Origin: JAAELZ01 sp965223465 | GTDB lineage: Bacteria; Pseudomonadota; Gammaproteobacteria; Arenicellales; Poriferihabitantaceae | Reading direction: 5' to 3' | Assembly (NCBI GenBank): GCA_965223465.1 | Contig: OZ245025.1 | Coordinates: 3,038,001 to 3,102,000, forward strand | DNA length: 64,000 nt | Part shown: positions 43,238 to 51,862 of the stretch, in pieces | Position numbering within the stretch: the stretch's first letter is position 1 | How the letters are laid out: each line of letters begins with the position of its first letter | Position numbers and translations under genes: made by a program | Notes under the pieces: generated by a model | What the model was told of the DNA's origin: nothing | The model's database searches: none | Seen by the model: only the letters and a program-made list of their open reading frames with translations

Positions 43238-43627
43238 TTAGGTCTCTGTTTCAAAATCACTTTGGCCTTGCTTTTTTATTTGTACAGGTTTCTCAGTTTG
43301 ACGCTGTTCCAGCCGTTTCTTACGCGCTTTTAGCCACTCATTGATCGCCTGTTCATGCATTTTAATGGTCTTTTCTCCAAAACACCTGCTTTTAGGATGC
43401 GGCTGGTAAATAAAAGTAATGGCTCTTCGTTAGTACTGATATCTTCCTGGGTTTGTTCGTCAACGTCGAATAAATGTTGAAAACTGTCTGATTGAACAAA
43501 TCTGGCAAAGGAATCAATATCGTCACTACATATGTTAAAAGTTGAAGGGAACGTTCAATGGATGCGCCAATAGTTGGCCTGGAGGAGCGCTTTTTTTTAA
43601 AACAGTTTCACGCCGCCCACGATACAT
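43238..43627 (-). pseudogene. Probable frameshifted gene remnant, family unknown
   Basis: No intact long frame, yet protein-like sequence runs across three frames in the same direction. The first piece starts at an ATG (43627-43625) and reads MYRGRRETVLKKSAPPGQ... to a stop at 43535. The second piece, open from about 43554, continues with DDIDSFARFVQSDSFQHLFD, then EEPLLLFTSRILKAGVLEK. The third piece, 43360-43238, reads MHEQAINEWLKARKKRLEQR to the stop. Joining them by two single-base shifts gives one protein of about 125 residues. An 8-T run lies at 43590-43597. Alternatively the third piece alone (40 aa) is a small gene, or the shifts are sequencing errors. It would share a transcript with the phosphoesterase. 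Confidence 0.5.
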
Positions 43628-43773
43628 TATATTTTAATGTCTCGATTCTGAGTACAGTTTAGCGCGACAATTGTGATGAGGCCATCTACCAAAATTAATA
43701 GAAGACCTATCAATTTGAGTGCATTGAAAGCGCCTTAAACACCTGCAAAACGCGCCGTACCAGATCTATGGAA

Positions 43774-44706
43774 CTACGCGATATGTTTTATGGCAAATAA
43801 AACCAGCGGTATCGTAAAAGCAGCAACTAGGGTTTGCAGGGTAATAATTTGTGCCATGGTCTCTTTGTCCCCGCCGAGCTGACTTGCCAGCACATAAGAA
43901 GACATTGCGGTCGGTATGGCGCCGTATAATACAAACATCTGTGCGGTTTGCGGCGAAAGGTTGAGAAATTGAATAAACCCGTAAATCAAGGCAGGGGTTG
44001 CAATCAATTTAGCAATGGTTGGCAAGCTTAGTGGTATGACCTTGCTGGTAAGGCTGGTGAGCTTTAGGCCCGCGCCTACGGTTAGAAGGGCCATTGGCAA
44101 GCCTGTCTGACCTAGAAAATAAAGCGCTTTGTGCAAGGGATCGGGTAGATTTATTGACAATAAATTAAACCCTAGTCCCACCAAGCAGGCGGCAATTAAA
44201 GGATTGGTTAGTAAATTTACTAGAAATGATCTATCCTGATAACCGCTGTCGAGATTAGATTTGTCTCCGTAGTAGCCGAGTACCATAACACTACTTATAT
44301 TATTGAGGATGACCATGAATGTTGCGATGAGTGCCATGAGTGCGACACCCTGCCCAGGCATAATAAGGCCGGCGATGACCAAGGCAATGGTTGTGTTATT
44401 ACGAATCGCGCCTTGGTACATGGAAGTAAAAGTAGTGCGTCTCAACCCTGGCCAGAGAAAGCCTAACCATTGCGTTGCGCCAATTAAATAAGTAGGGAGA
44501 GCGACACCGAGGATTGTTTTACCGATCAGGCTGCTATCGATGTTTGCACGAGCGAGCGTTGAAAAAATCAGTGCTGGAATCAAAATAAAGTAAACCAGCT
44601 TTTCCATTCCAGGCCAGAAATCAACCGCCGGAAAGCCACGTTGCCGAAAAAAGTACCCTAAACTGATGAGCAAATACAGGGGTAATAGAACATCGATGAT
44701 ATTCAT
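43774..44706 (-). CDS. AEC-family (auxin efflux carrier type) transporter
   Basis: A 310-residue membrane protein with about ten helices in two inverted halves. N-terminus INIIDVLLPLYLLISLGYFFRQRGF-like, ALIFSTLA, AIRNNTTIALVIAG, NPLIAACLVGLGFN, GLPMALLTVGAGLKL and YGAIPTAMSSYVLASQLGGD are typical of AEC carriers. Bacterial members export malate or other organic anions (MleP, MdcF). No metabolic neighbour points to a substrate. Downstream of, and on the same strand as, the pteridine reductase gene, with 19 bases between. Confidence 0.92.
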   Translation of the reverse strand: MNIIDVLLPLYLLISLGYFFRQRGFPAVDFWPGMEKLVYFILIPALIFSTLARANIDSSLIGKTILGVALPTYLIGATQWLGFLWPGLRRTTFTSMYQGAIRNNTTIALVIAGLIMPGQGVALMALIATFMVILNNISSVMVLGYYGDKSNLDSGYQDRSFLVNLLTNPLIAACLVGLGFNLLSINLPDPLHKALYFLGQTGLPMALLTVGAGLKLTSLTSKVIPLSLPTIAKLIATPALIYGFIQFLNLSPQTAQMFVLYGAIPTAMSSYVLASQLGGDKETMAQIITLQTLVAAFTIPLVLFAIKHIA

Positions 44707-44725
44707 GGTTTATGCCAGCCTTGAA

Positions 44726-45496
44726 TTAAGGAATGATGCTTCTACCGCCATCTACGTCAATAATCTGGCCGGTTAGGTAAGGTGCGGACTGGATAAGAAA
44801 TAGTGCTGTATTCGCGATGTCCTGCGGTTTGCCCAGGCGTTTTAATGGAGTGCGAGATATTAGTTGTTGTTGCGCGGTTTCATCATGCTGACCCTCTGGC
44901 CATAAAATAGCGCCAGGCGAGATCCCATTAACTCTAACAGGGGCAAGGCTTTGGGCAAAAGAGCGAGTTAAAGAAACCAGTCCAGCTTTGCTGGCGCAAT
45001 ATATTGGGTGGTTAGGTAGTGGGCGGTGCGCATAAATATCGACGATGTTAATAATACTACCTTCGTGCTGCCTAAGATGAGACGCTGCAGCTTGAGTCAG
45101 AAAATAGGGGGCCTTCAGGTTGGTATCAAATAGCGCATCCCAATCTTGCTCGCTGGAGCTGCCAAGCGGCGTGGGGAAAAAGGCAGAAGCATTGTTAATC
45201 AGTACATCCAGTCTACCCATCTGCTCTACCGCTTCCTCTAGCAGTGAAACTAGTTTATCAAACTTGCTCAGATCTCCCTGAATTACACTACAAGAGTGCT
45301 CACGCTGGCGGTTTAATTTTTTTTGCAGCTCGCGTGCGGGCTTGGAAGAAGTATGAAAATGAATGATGATATTCATCCCTGCAGCGTGCAAGGTTTCTGC
45401 CAGACAGGCCCCGATACGTTTTGCACCACCGGTGATTAATACAACTTTCGTACTTACATCGGGATTTTTAGGCAGATTTGACTTGTTTTGAGCCAT
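44726..45496 (-). CDS. Pteridine reductase (short-chain dehydrogenase)
   Basis: A 256-residue SDR enzyme. The nucleotide motif is VLITGGAKRIGA, the TGxxxRxG form that marks pteridine reductases instead of the classic TGxxxGxG; HFHTSSKPA supplies the NADPH-selective loop. LINNASAFFPTPLGS, INIVDIYAHRPLPNHPIYCASKAGL with the Tyr-Lys pair, and GISPGAILWPEG complete the family signature. Expected to reduce dihydrofolate/pterins, complementing the folKP gene at 17.4 kb. Divergent from midA. Confidence 0.9.
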   Translation of the reverse strand: MAQNKSNLPKNPDVSTKVVLITGGAKRIGACLAETLHAAGMNIIIHFHTSSKPARELQKKLNRQREHSCSVIQGDLSKFDKLVSLLEEAVEQMGRLDVLINNASAFFPTPLGSSSEQDWDALFDTNLKAPYFLTQAAASHLRQHEGSIINIVDIYAHRPLPNHPIYCASKAGLVSLTRSFAQSLAPVRVNGISPGAILWPEGQHDETAQQQLISRTPLKRLGKPQDIANTALFLIQSAPYLTGQIIDVDGGRSIIP

Positions 45497-45711
45497 GGTT
45501 TTTGCAATATTGCGCGCTGTATATGGTGCGAAGCTTGTATATTAATAGATGCGTGAGTATGTTATTTGTTAAATATGCGACACCAGCACTTTAATTTCTC
45601 CATCTCATTATTCATCCCGGGCCGCTTTGAGTCTGGGTCTAGATATTTACCTAGTTAGTGATTCTTTATATTCACCTATCTAAAACATGCGGTTTATAAA
45701 AACGCTAATTT

Positions 45712-46893
45712 ATGTTGTCTAATTCACCGCCTGATACTTATCAGACGCATAGCCAGAAACTGTGCAAATTTATTCAAGGCATGATTGAAGCCAAGGGAGG
45801 TTCAATTGGGTTTGATGAGTATATGAACGCAGCCTTGTATGAGCCCAGAATGGGATATTACACCGCAGGCTTGCGCAAGTTTGGTGCAGCGGGAGATTTT
45901 ATCACCGCACCCGAAATGGGTGATTTGTTTGGGCGTTGCGTAGCGCGCCAAATACAAGAGGTATTTTTGCAATTGGCCCAGCCATCCTTACTCGAATTCG
46001 GTGCAGGGAGTGGCGCATTAGCGGCGACTTTACTCGACGAATTAGCCCAACTGGACGCCTTGCCTGGTAAATATATGATTTTAGAAGTATCCAGTGAATT
46101 ACGTGCGCGCCAGCAGGAAACGCTTAAGCAGCGCGTGCCCAAGTTGGCGAAACGGGTTATCTGGCTGGAACGCCTACCCGAATCGTTTGAAGGTGTGATC
46201 CTCGCGAACGAAGTACTCGATGCGATGCCCGTGAAGTTATTCGAGCAACACCAGTCAGGTGATATCTATGAACTGTCGGTTGTACTTGAAAGTAAAAGCG
46301 ATACCGCGAACAGGTTTACCTGGGAACCGCGCACCGCCAATGCGCAAATGATTCGCTCGGTTCAAGCGCTAGATTTGGAGTTTACTGGCCAAGCCTATCG
46401 ATCCGAACTCCATTATCAGGCAAATGCTTGGGTTAGAAGTCTGGCCGATGTGATCAGTCGCGGGGTGGTGTTAATAGTAGATTACGGATTTCCGCAGACA
46501 GAATACTATCATCCAGACCGCACAACGGGGACGTTGGTGTGTCATTATCGTCATCATGCAAATGACGACCCGTTCTACTTGCCTGGTCTGCAGGATATTA
46601 CCGCGCACGTGGATTTCACTGCGATTACCAATAGTGCAAATGCGGCAGGTTTGGAACCCTTGGGATATGCCACGCAAGCGGCATTTTTGCTGTCTTTGGG
46701 CTTGTTGGATAAATTTCCGAGTGATTTATCGACTGAGGCACAATTAAGCCTCTCGCGGGAAATAAAAAAACTTACTATGCCCCATGAAATGGGAGAATTA
46801 TTTAAAGTGCTCGCCTTAGGTAAAAACTACTCCACACCTCTAAGCGGGTTTTCCCAGCAAAATAATTTATTTAGACTTGAGGAGCCAAATTAA
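45712..46893 (+). CDS. MidA/NDUFAF7-like SAM-dependent methyltransferase (COG1565)
   Basis: A 393-residue protein with IEAKGGSIGFDEYMNAALYEPRMGYYTAG near the N-terminus, DFITAPEMGDLFGRCVARQI, SAM site LEFGAGSGALAATLLDEL, VILANEVLDAMPVKLFE and VLIVDYGFPQTEYYHPDRTTGTLVCHYRH, all diagnostic. The mitochondrial homologue NDUFAF7 methylates an arginine in complex I; the bacterial substrate is not established. The end overlaps uppP by a TAATG junction. Confidence 0.93.
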   Translation: MLSNSPPDTYQTHSQKLCKFIQGMIEAKGGSIGFDEYMNAALYEPRMGYYTAGLRKFGAAGDFITAPEMGDLFGRCVARQIQEVFLQLAQPSLLEFGAGSGALAATLLDELAQLDALPGKYMILEVSSELRARQQETLKQRVPKLAKRVIWLERLPESFEGVILANEVLDAMPVKLFEQHQSGDIYELSVVLESKSDTANRFTWEPRTANAQMIRSVQALDLEFTGQAYRSELHYQANAWVRSLADVISRGVVLIVDYGFPQTEYYHPDRTTGTLVCHYRHHANDDPFYLPGLQDITAHVDFTAITNSANAAGLEPLGYATQAAFLLSLGLLDKFPSDLSTEAQLSLSREIKKLTMPHEMGELFKVLALGKNYSTPLSGFSQQNNLFRLEEPN

Positions 46894-47690
46894 TGGATAG
46901 CTTGCAAGCCCTGGTTTTAGCCTTAATTCAGGGAATTACCGAGTTTTTGCCCATTTCCAGCTCGGGGCATCTAATTCTCCTACCCAAGTTGTTGGGTTGG
47001 GAAGATCAGGGCTTGGCGTTTGATGTAGCTGTACACGTGGGTACGTTGCTGGCAGTCATCGCTTACTATCGCAATGAACTTGTTCTGGTCTTCAAGGAAA
47101 CGCTGCAAAATCTTATTGGAGGAGCCTCGACTGAGCACAGTAGGCTGGGTTGGCAAATTGCTTTCGCTACCATCCCGGTTGGATTGGTGGGCTTGTTTTA
47201 CGGTGATTGGATTGAGTCAACGCTGCGCAATCCCAGGTATATTGCGGTTGCGATGTTGGTGTTTGCACTGGCTCTGTGGTGGGTTGATCGCAATAATCGC
47301 CAAGCACGCGGGACGCGAGATTTGCACTGGAAAGATGTTTTGGTGATCGGCTGTGCGCAGGCGATTGCGCTCATGCCGGGCGTATCCCGCTCCGGGATGA
47401 CCATCACCGCAGCTCTATTCATGGGATTAAAACGCGAATCAGCAGCCCATTTTTCATTTTTAATGGCGGTGCCCGTTATCTTGTTAGCTGGCGGGTTAAA
47501 ACTGGTTGAATTGCTGCAGTCGGATGTACCTGTCAATTGGGGGCAGTTAATACTCGGTGTGTTGGTGTCCGCATTCACCGCGCTGGTTTGTATTCATTGG
47601 TTTTTGGGCTTTATTCGGCGCCACACGATGATGCCTTTTGCCCTATATCTTATTGTATTAAGTGGCTTTACTTTATATGTGTTTGCTTAG
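46893..47690 (+). CDS. uppP: Undecaprenyl-diphosphatase
   Basis: Integral membrane phosphatase (BacA/UppP) recycling undecaprenyl diphosphate to the monophosphate carrier for cell-wall synthesis; overproduction gives bacitracin resistance. 265 residues, about eight helices. Signatures: QGITEFLPISSSGHLILLPKLLGWEDQG, FDVAVHVGTLLAV, and the catalytic MPGVSRSGMTITAALFMGLKRESAAHFSFLMAVPVI. Translationally coupled to midA. Confidence 0.97.
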   Translation: MDSLQALVLALIQGITEFLPISSSGHLILLPKLLGWEDQGLAFDVAVHVGTLLAVIAYYRNELVLVFKETLQNLIGGASTEHSRLGWQIAFATIPVGLVGLFYGDWIESTLRNPRYIAVAMLVFALALWWVDRNNRQARGTRDLHWKDVLVIGCAQAIALMPGVSRSGMTITAALFMGLKRESAAHFSFLMAVPVILLAGGLKLVELLQSDVPVNWGQLILGVLVSAFTALVCIHWFLGFIRRHTMMPFALYLIVLSGFTLYVFA

Positions 47691-47707
47691 CGCCTAAGCT
47701 TGGAAAT

Positions 47708-47769
47708 GGTTACAATAGGACGATACTATTATCGCATCTGCAAACTAAGCAATGTTTGACGTTGTAACC
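47708..47769. promoter_or_regulatory. Inverted repeat GGTTACAA ... TTGTAACC
   Basis: Perfect 8-bp arms at 47708-47715 and 47762-47769 separated by 46 bases, lying just upstream of the P-loop/metA genes, the second arm ending 25 bases before the ATG. No T run follows, so it is not a terminator. It could be a paired operator, or chance; no known regulator site is recognised. Confidence 0.35.
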
Positions 47770-47794
47770 TATAAAATAACTCGTAAAAACCTCG

Positions 47795-48628
47795 ATGAAG
47801 CTTAGTCCAGCGCAGTTTTTAGAATCGCCCCATAAAGTGGTTACCTTGCTAGGGATGTCAGGGGTAGGTAAAACCACCTTATCCAGCCAATTGCCGCAAG
47901 ACAAGTGGTTTCACTACTCGGGTGATTACCGTATTGGAACCAAGTACCTCGAAGAGCCGATACTTGACAACATTAAGCGGCATGCCATGCAACAGCCGTT
48001 TCTGCGCGACTTAATCCGCAGTGATTCAATTTATATTTGCAGCAATATCACGGTGGATCATTTAAAACCTATCTCCACCTTTCTGGGCAAGATTGGCAAT
48101 CCAATAATGGGTGGGCTCAATCTGGAAGAATTCAAGCGGCGTCAGCGCCTGCATCGTCAAGCCGAAATGCATGCGATGCGTGATGTGTCTGAGTTTATTC
48201 AAAAGGGCCGCGAATTATATGACTACCCACATTTTGTCAATGATGCGGGTGGCAGCGTATGTGAGTTTTCGGATGCTGAAGTTTGGAATCAATTGGCCGA
48301 GCAATCACTGATCATCTATTTGCAGGCGGACGAAGCGCTGGAGGATATGATGATCAAGCGCGCGATGGCTTCCCCCAAACCTCTGTATTATGGCGAGGCA
48401 TTTCTCGACACCCACGTTAGTCAGTATCTTGCGGAGAATAGCCTGCGAGAGACGGATGAAATTGTGCCGGATGAATTTGTTCAATGGATATTTCCCAAGG
48501 TGATTGAATATAGACGCCCCCTGTATGAGCGAATCGCGAATAAACATGGTTACTGCGTGGACGCCAGTCGTGTGATGTCGCTTCAATCGGAACAAGACGT
48601 GCTACAACTGATTGCCGAGGCTCTATAA
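47795..48628 (+). CDS. P-loop ATPase/kinase-like protein adjacent to metA
   Basis: A 277-residue protein with Walker A GMSGVGKTTLS at about residues 20-30. Other conserved-looking blocks are KWFHYSGDYRIGTKYL, GNPIMGGLNLEEFKRRQRLHRQAEMHAM, YPHFVNDAGGSVCEF, LIIYLQADEALEDMMIKRAMASPKPLYYGEAFL and VIEYRRPLYERIANKHGYCVD. The layout recalls shikimate-kinase-like small-molecule kinases, but no named family comes to mind. It stands 12 bases ahead of metA, which suggests a shared transcript and perhaps a role in homoserine or methionine metabolism; that is inference. Confidence 0.75.
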   Translation: MKLSPAQFLESPHKVVTLLGMSGVGKTTLSSQLPQDKWFHYSGDYRIGTKYLEEPILDNIKRHAMQQPFLRDLIRSDSIYICSNITVDHLKPISTFLGKIGNPIMGGLNLEEFKRRQRLHRQAEMHAMRDVSEFIQKGRELYDYPHFVNDAGGSVCEFSDAEVWNQLAEQSLIIYLQADEALEDMMIKRAMASPKPLYYGEAFLDTHVSQYLAENSLRETDEIVPDEFVQWIFPKVIEYRRPLYERIANKHGYCVDASRVMSLQSEQDVLQLIAEAL

Positions 48629-48640
48629 GCGAATAATCCA

Positions 48641-49720
48641 ATGCCACTTATTGCCCATTCTAATTTGCCTACTTTCGCACGGTTACGCAGCGAAGGCGTG
48701 GAGGTGTTAAGCCTGGATCGCGCTGAGCATCAGGATATTCGAGAGCTGCATATCGGTATTTTAAATTTAATGCCGGATGCTGCATTGGAAGCAACCGAGC
48801 GCCAGTTTATGCGTCTGGTCGGGGGGTGTAATCGAATCGCGCAGTTTAAAATTCATTTATTCAGCGTTACCGAGTTTGAGCGCGGAGAAAAGGCCCAGGC
48901 GCATATAGATGCCTACTATGAAACCTTTGATCACATCAAAAAAGTCGGTTTAGATGCCTTGATTATTACTGGTGCAAATCCGGTGCAAAGGGAATTGGAG
49001 GAAGAACCCTTTTGGCAGCCATTGATCGAAATCGTGGATTGGGCGAAGCAAAGCGTCAGCTCGATCATGTGTTCGTGCCTGGCGAGTCATGCGATTGTCC
49101 AGCATTATTACGGGATCAAACGCTACCCACTTGAGCAAAAACGCTGGGGAGTATATTCGCACCGTATTGTCGATTTTAATCATCCACTGGTGGCGAATAC
49201 GAACACCCGTTTCGACGCCCCTCATTCTCATGTGTACGAAGTCAATTCACGCCAATTACGCGACTTTGGCCTACAGGTGCTGGTGTCCAGTGAAGAAGCC
49301 GATTTTCATCTCGCTACCAGTGAAGATGGCTTTCGGTTTGTGTTTTTTCAGGGACATCCTGAATATGATGCGATTAGCCTCTTTAAGGAGTATAAACGGG
49401 AGGTTGGCCGGTTTATTGCGGGCGTTAGGCAAAACTATCCACCTTTTCCAGAACACTATTTCAGTCGCGAGGCGACCCGTATTTTGAACCATTTCAGAGA
49501 CAAGGTTTTAAGCAAGCAAATCCAGGTAACCCGGATTGAGGATTTTCCCGAGGCGCAGGTTATTCCCTTGTTGGACAATACCTGGAGTGATACAGGTAAA
49601 GCAGTGATCAATAATTGGTTAGGGCTGGTTTATCAACTCACTTCCAAAGACCGACACCGGGCATTTATGCACGATGTCGACCCACAGCAGCCCCTGGCAA
49701 GAGTAACTTGCTGTGATTGA
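48641..49720 (+). CDS. metA: Homoserine O-succinyltransferase
   Basis: HTS/MetA-family acyltransferase, first committed step of methionine synthesis. Features: LHIGILNLMPDAALEATERQFMRLVGG, LDALIITGANPVQRELEEEPFW, the nucleophile region SIMCSCLASHAIVQHYYG (probable Cys146), APHSHVYEV, and FVFFQGHPEYDAISL with the catalytic His/Glu region. At 359 residues it is longer than E. coli MetA, having a C-terminal extension. Acyl preference (succinyl or acetyl) cannot be read with certainty. Preceded closely by a P-loop gene. Confidence 0.92.
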   Translation: MPLIAHSNLPTFARLRSEGVEVLSLDRAEHQDIRELHIGILNLMPDAALEATERQFMRLVGGCNRIAQFKIHLFSVTEFERGEKAQAHIDAYYETFDHIKKVGLDALIITGANPVQRELEEEPFWQPLIEIVDWAKQSVSSIMCSCLASHAIVQHYYGIKRYPLEQKRWGVYSHRIVDFNHPLVANTNTRFDAPHSHVYEVNSRQLRDFGLQVLVSSEEADFHLATSEDGFRFVFFQGHPEYDAISLFKEYKREVGRFIAGVRQNYPPFPEHYFSREATRILNHFRDKVLSKQIQVTRIEDFPEAQVIPLLDNTWSDTGKAVINNWLGLVYQLTSKDRHRAFMHDVDPQQPLARVTCCD

Positions 49721-49774
49721 TCTGCAGACCAAGTCAGTTTATAGTTAAATTGTTTATAAAAGAAGGAAATATAT

Positions 49775-50503
49775 ATGAAATGCTTGATTGTCGATGACGA
49801 GGCTTTGGCACGCAATCGCTTAAAAGCGATACTTGAGGAGCTAGAGGGCGATTACAACGTGATCGAATCTGACAACGGCCAGGACGCATTGAATAAATGC
49901 AATGATTACACGCCCGAGCTCGTATTCTTAGATATTCGTATGCCAGGCATGTCCGGAATGGAAGTTGCGCATCATTTAACCGCGTTTGAAGATCCACCAG
50001 CAGTTATCTTCACTACCGCCTATAATGAGTTTGCATTGGAGGCGTTTGAGGCGAATGCGGTTGACTATCTGCTTAAGCCAATCCGACGCGATCGCTTAAA
50101 AATAGCCATCGACAAGCTGCAACCCTTTACCGCAGAGAAAAAAGATGAGCTACCGCTTGACGAGCCGCGGCAAAACTTCGCCTTGACTGAAAAAGGAAAA
50201 ATACGCTTGGTACCACTCGACGATGTTATTTATTTTCGCGCTGACAATAAACTGGTGCGGTTGCGTACTGTAGATGGTGATCATGTTATTTCCGAAGTGC
50301 TCAATAGTCTCGAAGAAGAGTTAAGCGACAAATTTATTCGTGTGCATCGCAATGCCTTGGTCTCAAAATCCCATATAGATGGGCTTACCCGTGACGAAGA
50401 GGTCGGTAAATGGTTCGTCCATTTCAAGACGGTCGACGACGTGCTCGAAGTTAGTCGCCGCCAAACGACCCACGTGCGTAAGTGGTTACGCAACAAAAGC
50501 TAA
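49775..50503 (+). CDS. AlgR-like LytTR response regulator
   Basis: A 242-residue transcription regulator: receiver domain 1-120 with DDEALARNRL, phospho-acceptor Asp53 in LVFLDIRMPGMSG, FTTAYNEFALEAFEANAVDYLLKP; then LytTR DNA-binding domain from about 135 (VIYFRADNKLVRLRT, FIRVHRNALVSKSHID, LEVSRRQTTHVRKWL). It resembles AlgR of pseudomonads, which controls alginate and type IV pili. GAAGGA precedes the ATG. No AlgZ-type kinase is adjacent, and hemC, the pseudomonad neighbour, is 14 kb away. Confidence 0.93.
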   Translation: MKCLIVDDEALARNRLKAILEELEGDYNVIESDNGQDALNKCNDYTPELVFLDIRMPGMSGMEVAHHLTAFEDPPAVIFTTAYNEFALEAFEANAVDYLLKPIRRDRLKIAIDKLQPFTAEKKDELPLDEPRQNFALTEKGKIRLVPLDDVIYFRADNKLVRLRTVDGDHVISEVLNSLEEELSDKFIRVHRNALVSKSHIDGLTRDEEVGKWFVHFKTVDDVLEVSRRQTTHVRKWLRNKS

Positions 50504-50528
50504 AAAATATCCAAGTTGGCGTAACTTG
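50502..50528 (-). terminator. Hairpin with T run after the thioredoxin-fold gene
   Basis: On the minus strand, CAAGTT-ACGCC-AACTTG (6-bp perfect stem) is followed by GATA and six T. It starts two bases after the stop of the minus-strand gene and overlaps the regulator stop on the other strand. The stem is short and the T run offset by four, so moderate strength. Confidence 0.5.
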
Positions 50529-50529
50529 A

Positions 50530-51003
50530 TCAGGGCTGTTTAGCAAGCTTCGAATCTTGCATTTGTTGGACCGAAGCTTCGAGTGCTTGCTCAAAGTAAA
50601 AATCATAAAAGTCCATCGTTAGAACACCGACGATTGAATCGTTCAAGGGTTTTCCGTCTGGCCCGACAAAGGCGACGGTTGGGGTCAGCCAAATATCGTA
50701 TCGATCAGCGATTGATTGGTGATTGGATTTATCACCATTAAAGTCAACGACATCGTGATGCATGTCTAACTCCAATTCTCGCAGGATAAAGCGTGGGTCA
50801 CTGCGCGAGAATTGAAAATATTCTTCGCGTAACTGATCGCAATAAGGGCAATGATTTGCCGTGACAAACAAGACAATGGGTTTCGCTTCTCGACGCGCTT
50901 CGCGTGCATCCAAGGCTAAATTTTCTGCCAGTTGAATCGGTTCTGCCCAAGCTGTGTGTATCGCAATTAAGCTACACAAGATAAATAATATTGGTTTTTG
51001 CAT
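50530..51003 (-). CDS. Periplasmic thioredoxin-fold protein (CxxC)
   Basis: A 157-residue exported protein: signal peptide MQKPILFILCSLIAIHTAWA with cleavage after residue 20, then PIVLFVTANHCPYCDQLREEYF with the redox motif Cys52-Pro-Tyr-Cys55, and YDIWLTPTVAFVGPDGKPLNDSIVG with the cis-proline loop. It is similar in style to SoxW/DsbE-like thioredoxin-fold proteins that keep periplasmic thiols reduced. No partner gene (CcdA/DsbD) is close. Convergent with the AlgR-like gene. Confidence 0.85.
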   Translation of the reverse strand: MQKPILFILCSLIAIHTAWAEPIQLAENLALDAREARREAKPIVLFVTANHCPYCDQLREEYFQFSRSDPRFILRELELDMHHDVVDFNGDKSNHQSIADRYDIWLTPTVAFVGPDGKPLNDSIVGVLTMDFYDFYFEQALEASVQQMQDSKLAKQP

Positions 51004-51209
51004 CGTATCAAGACTTGATTGAACCTGCCGAATTGTCGGTTAGATCGCGAAATTAGTTGACTTATGGCTTTATACCCCCCCTTTGATGCTAAAGCAAATG
51101 CTATGATCAGCGGTTTATAAAAACATAGCATGTCTATCCTTTGGTCTGGGATTGGTCTGGCGGGCGCATTGTGTAGACAGTATAAGGGGGTTAACACGCA
51201 GCATTAATC

Positions 51210-51725
51210 ATGCGTAAGATTGTTAAACAACAATTTCTTAAAAGTCGACAAATCAAAGAGCATCGAATTTTAGGGTATTTTGGCAGTGCATTTGATCGTC
51301 GACAGTTATGGCATGTTACGCGTCATTCCGTCGCTAAAGCAGTTGCGGTTGGTATTTTTTCTGCCTATTTACCGGTCCCAATGGAAATGTTGATCGCTGC
51401 TTTGCTGGCATTTATTTTACGTGCAAACTTACCCATTTCAGTATTGTTGATTTGGATATCTAATCCGTTTACGTGGGCTATTTTGTGGGGCCCGCCGTAT
51501 GTGTTGGGCGCTTTTTTGTTAGGCGAGGCTGATGAACCAGTGCAGTTGATGACACGTGCCTGGATAGAACAACACTACAGCGCTTTGTTGCTGGGTTGTA
51601 CATTGGTAGGTCTGGCGATGGCCGTGGCGGCGTATTTTACCGTGCAATTGTTATGGCGTTTGGAGGTGGTAAAGCAATGGGAGCAAAGACGAATGGAGCG
51701 TCAGCAGAAAAAAGACTCAGCATAG
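51210..51725 (+). CDS. DUF2062 family membrane protein
   Basis: A 171-residue protein with conserved RRQLWHVTRHSVAKAVAVGIFSAYLPVPMEMLIAALLAFILRANLPISVLLIWISNPFTWAILWGPPYVLGAFLLG, typical of DUF2062, with two to three transmembrane helices, and a charged C-terminal tail (EQRRMERQQKK). Function unknown; often near DNA uptake or cell-envelope genes. Convergent with mscL. Confidence 0.9.
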   Translation: MRKIVKQQFLKSRQIKEHRILGYFGSAFDRRQLWHVTRHSVAKAVAVGIFSAYLPVPMEMLIAALLAFILRANLPISVLLIWISNPFTWAILWGPPYVLGAFLLGEADEPVQLMTRAWIEQHYSALLLGCTLVGLAMAVAAYFTVQLLWRLEVVKQWEQRRMERQQKKDSA

Positions 51726-51801
51726 GTGGTAACAACTGAACCGAGTTCACGATATAGGCCCGGTTGTGAGTGAGACGCTATTGATTGGGTAAGCGCGCTT
51801 T

Positions 51802-51856
51802 AATTTGGTGATGGATACAACCAAATTGTCCGCATGCCTAGTTACACTCAACTAGG
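51802..51856. terminator. Two hairpins between DUF2062 gene and mscL
   Basis: Two perfect inverted repeats lie between the convergent genes: AATTTGGT/ACCAAATT (51802-51809 and 51820-51827) and CCTAGTT/AACTAGG (51837-51843 and 51850-51856), the latter followed on the plus strand by a T-rich but interrupted stretch. Plausible bidirectional terminator region, though neither has a clean T run. Confidence 0.4.
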
Positions 51857-51862
51857 TGTATG

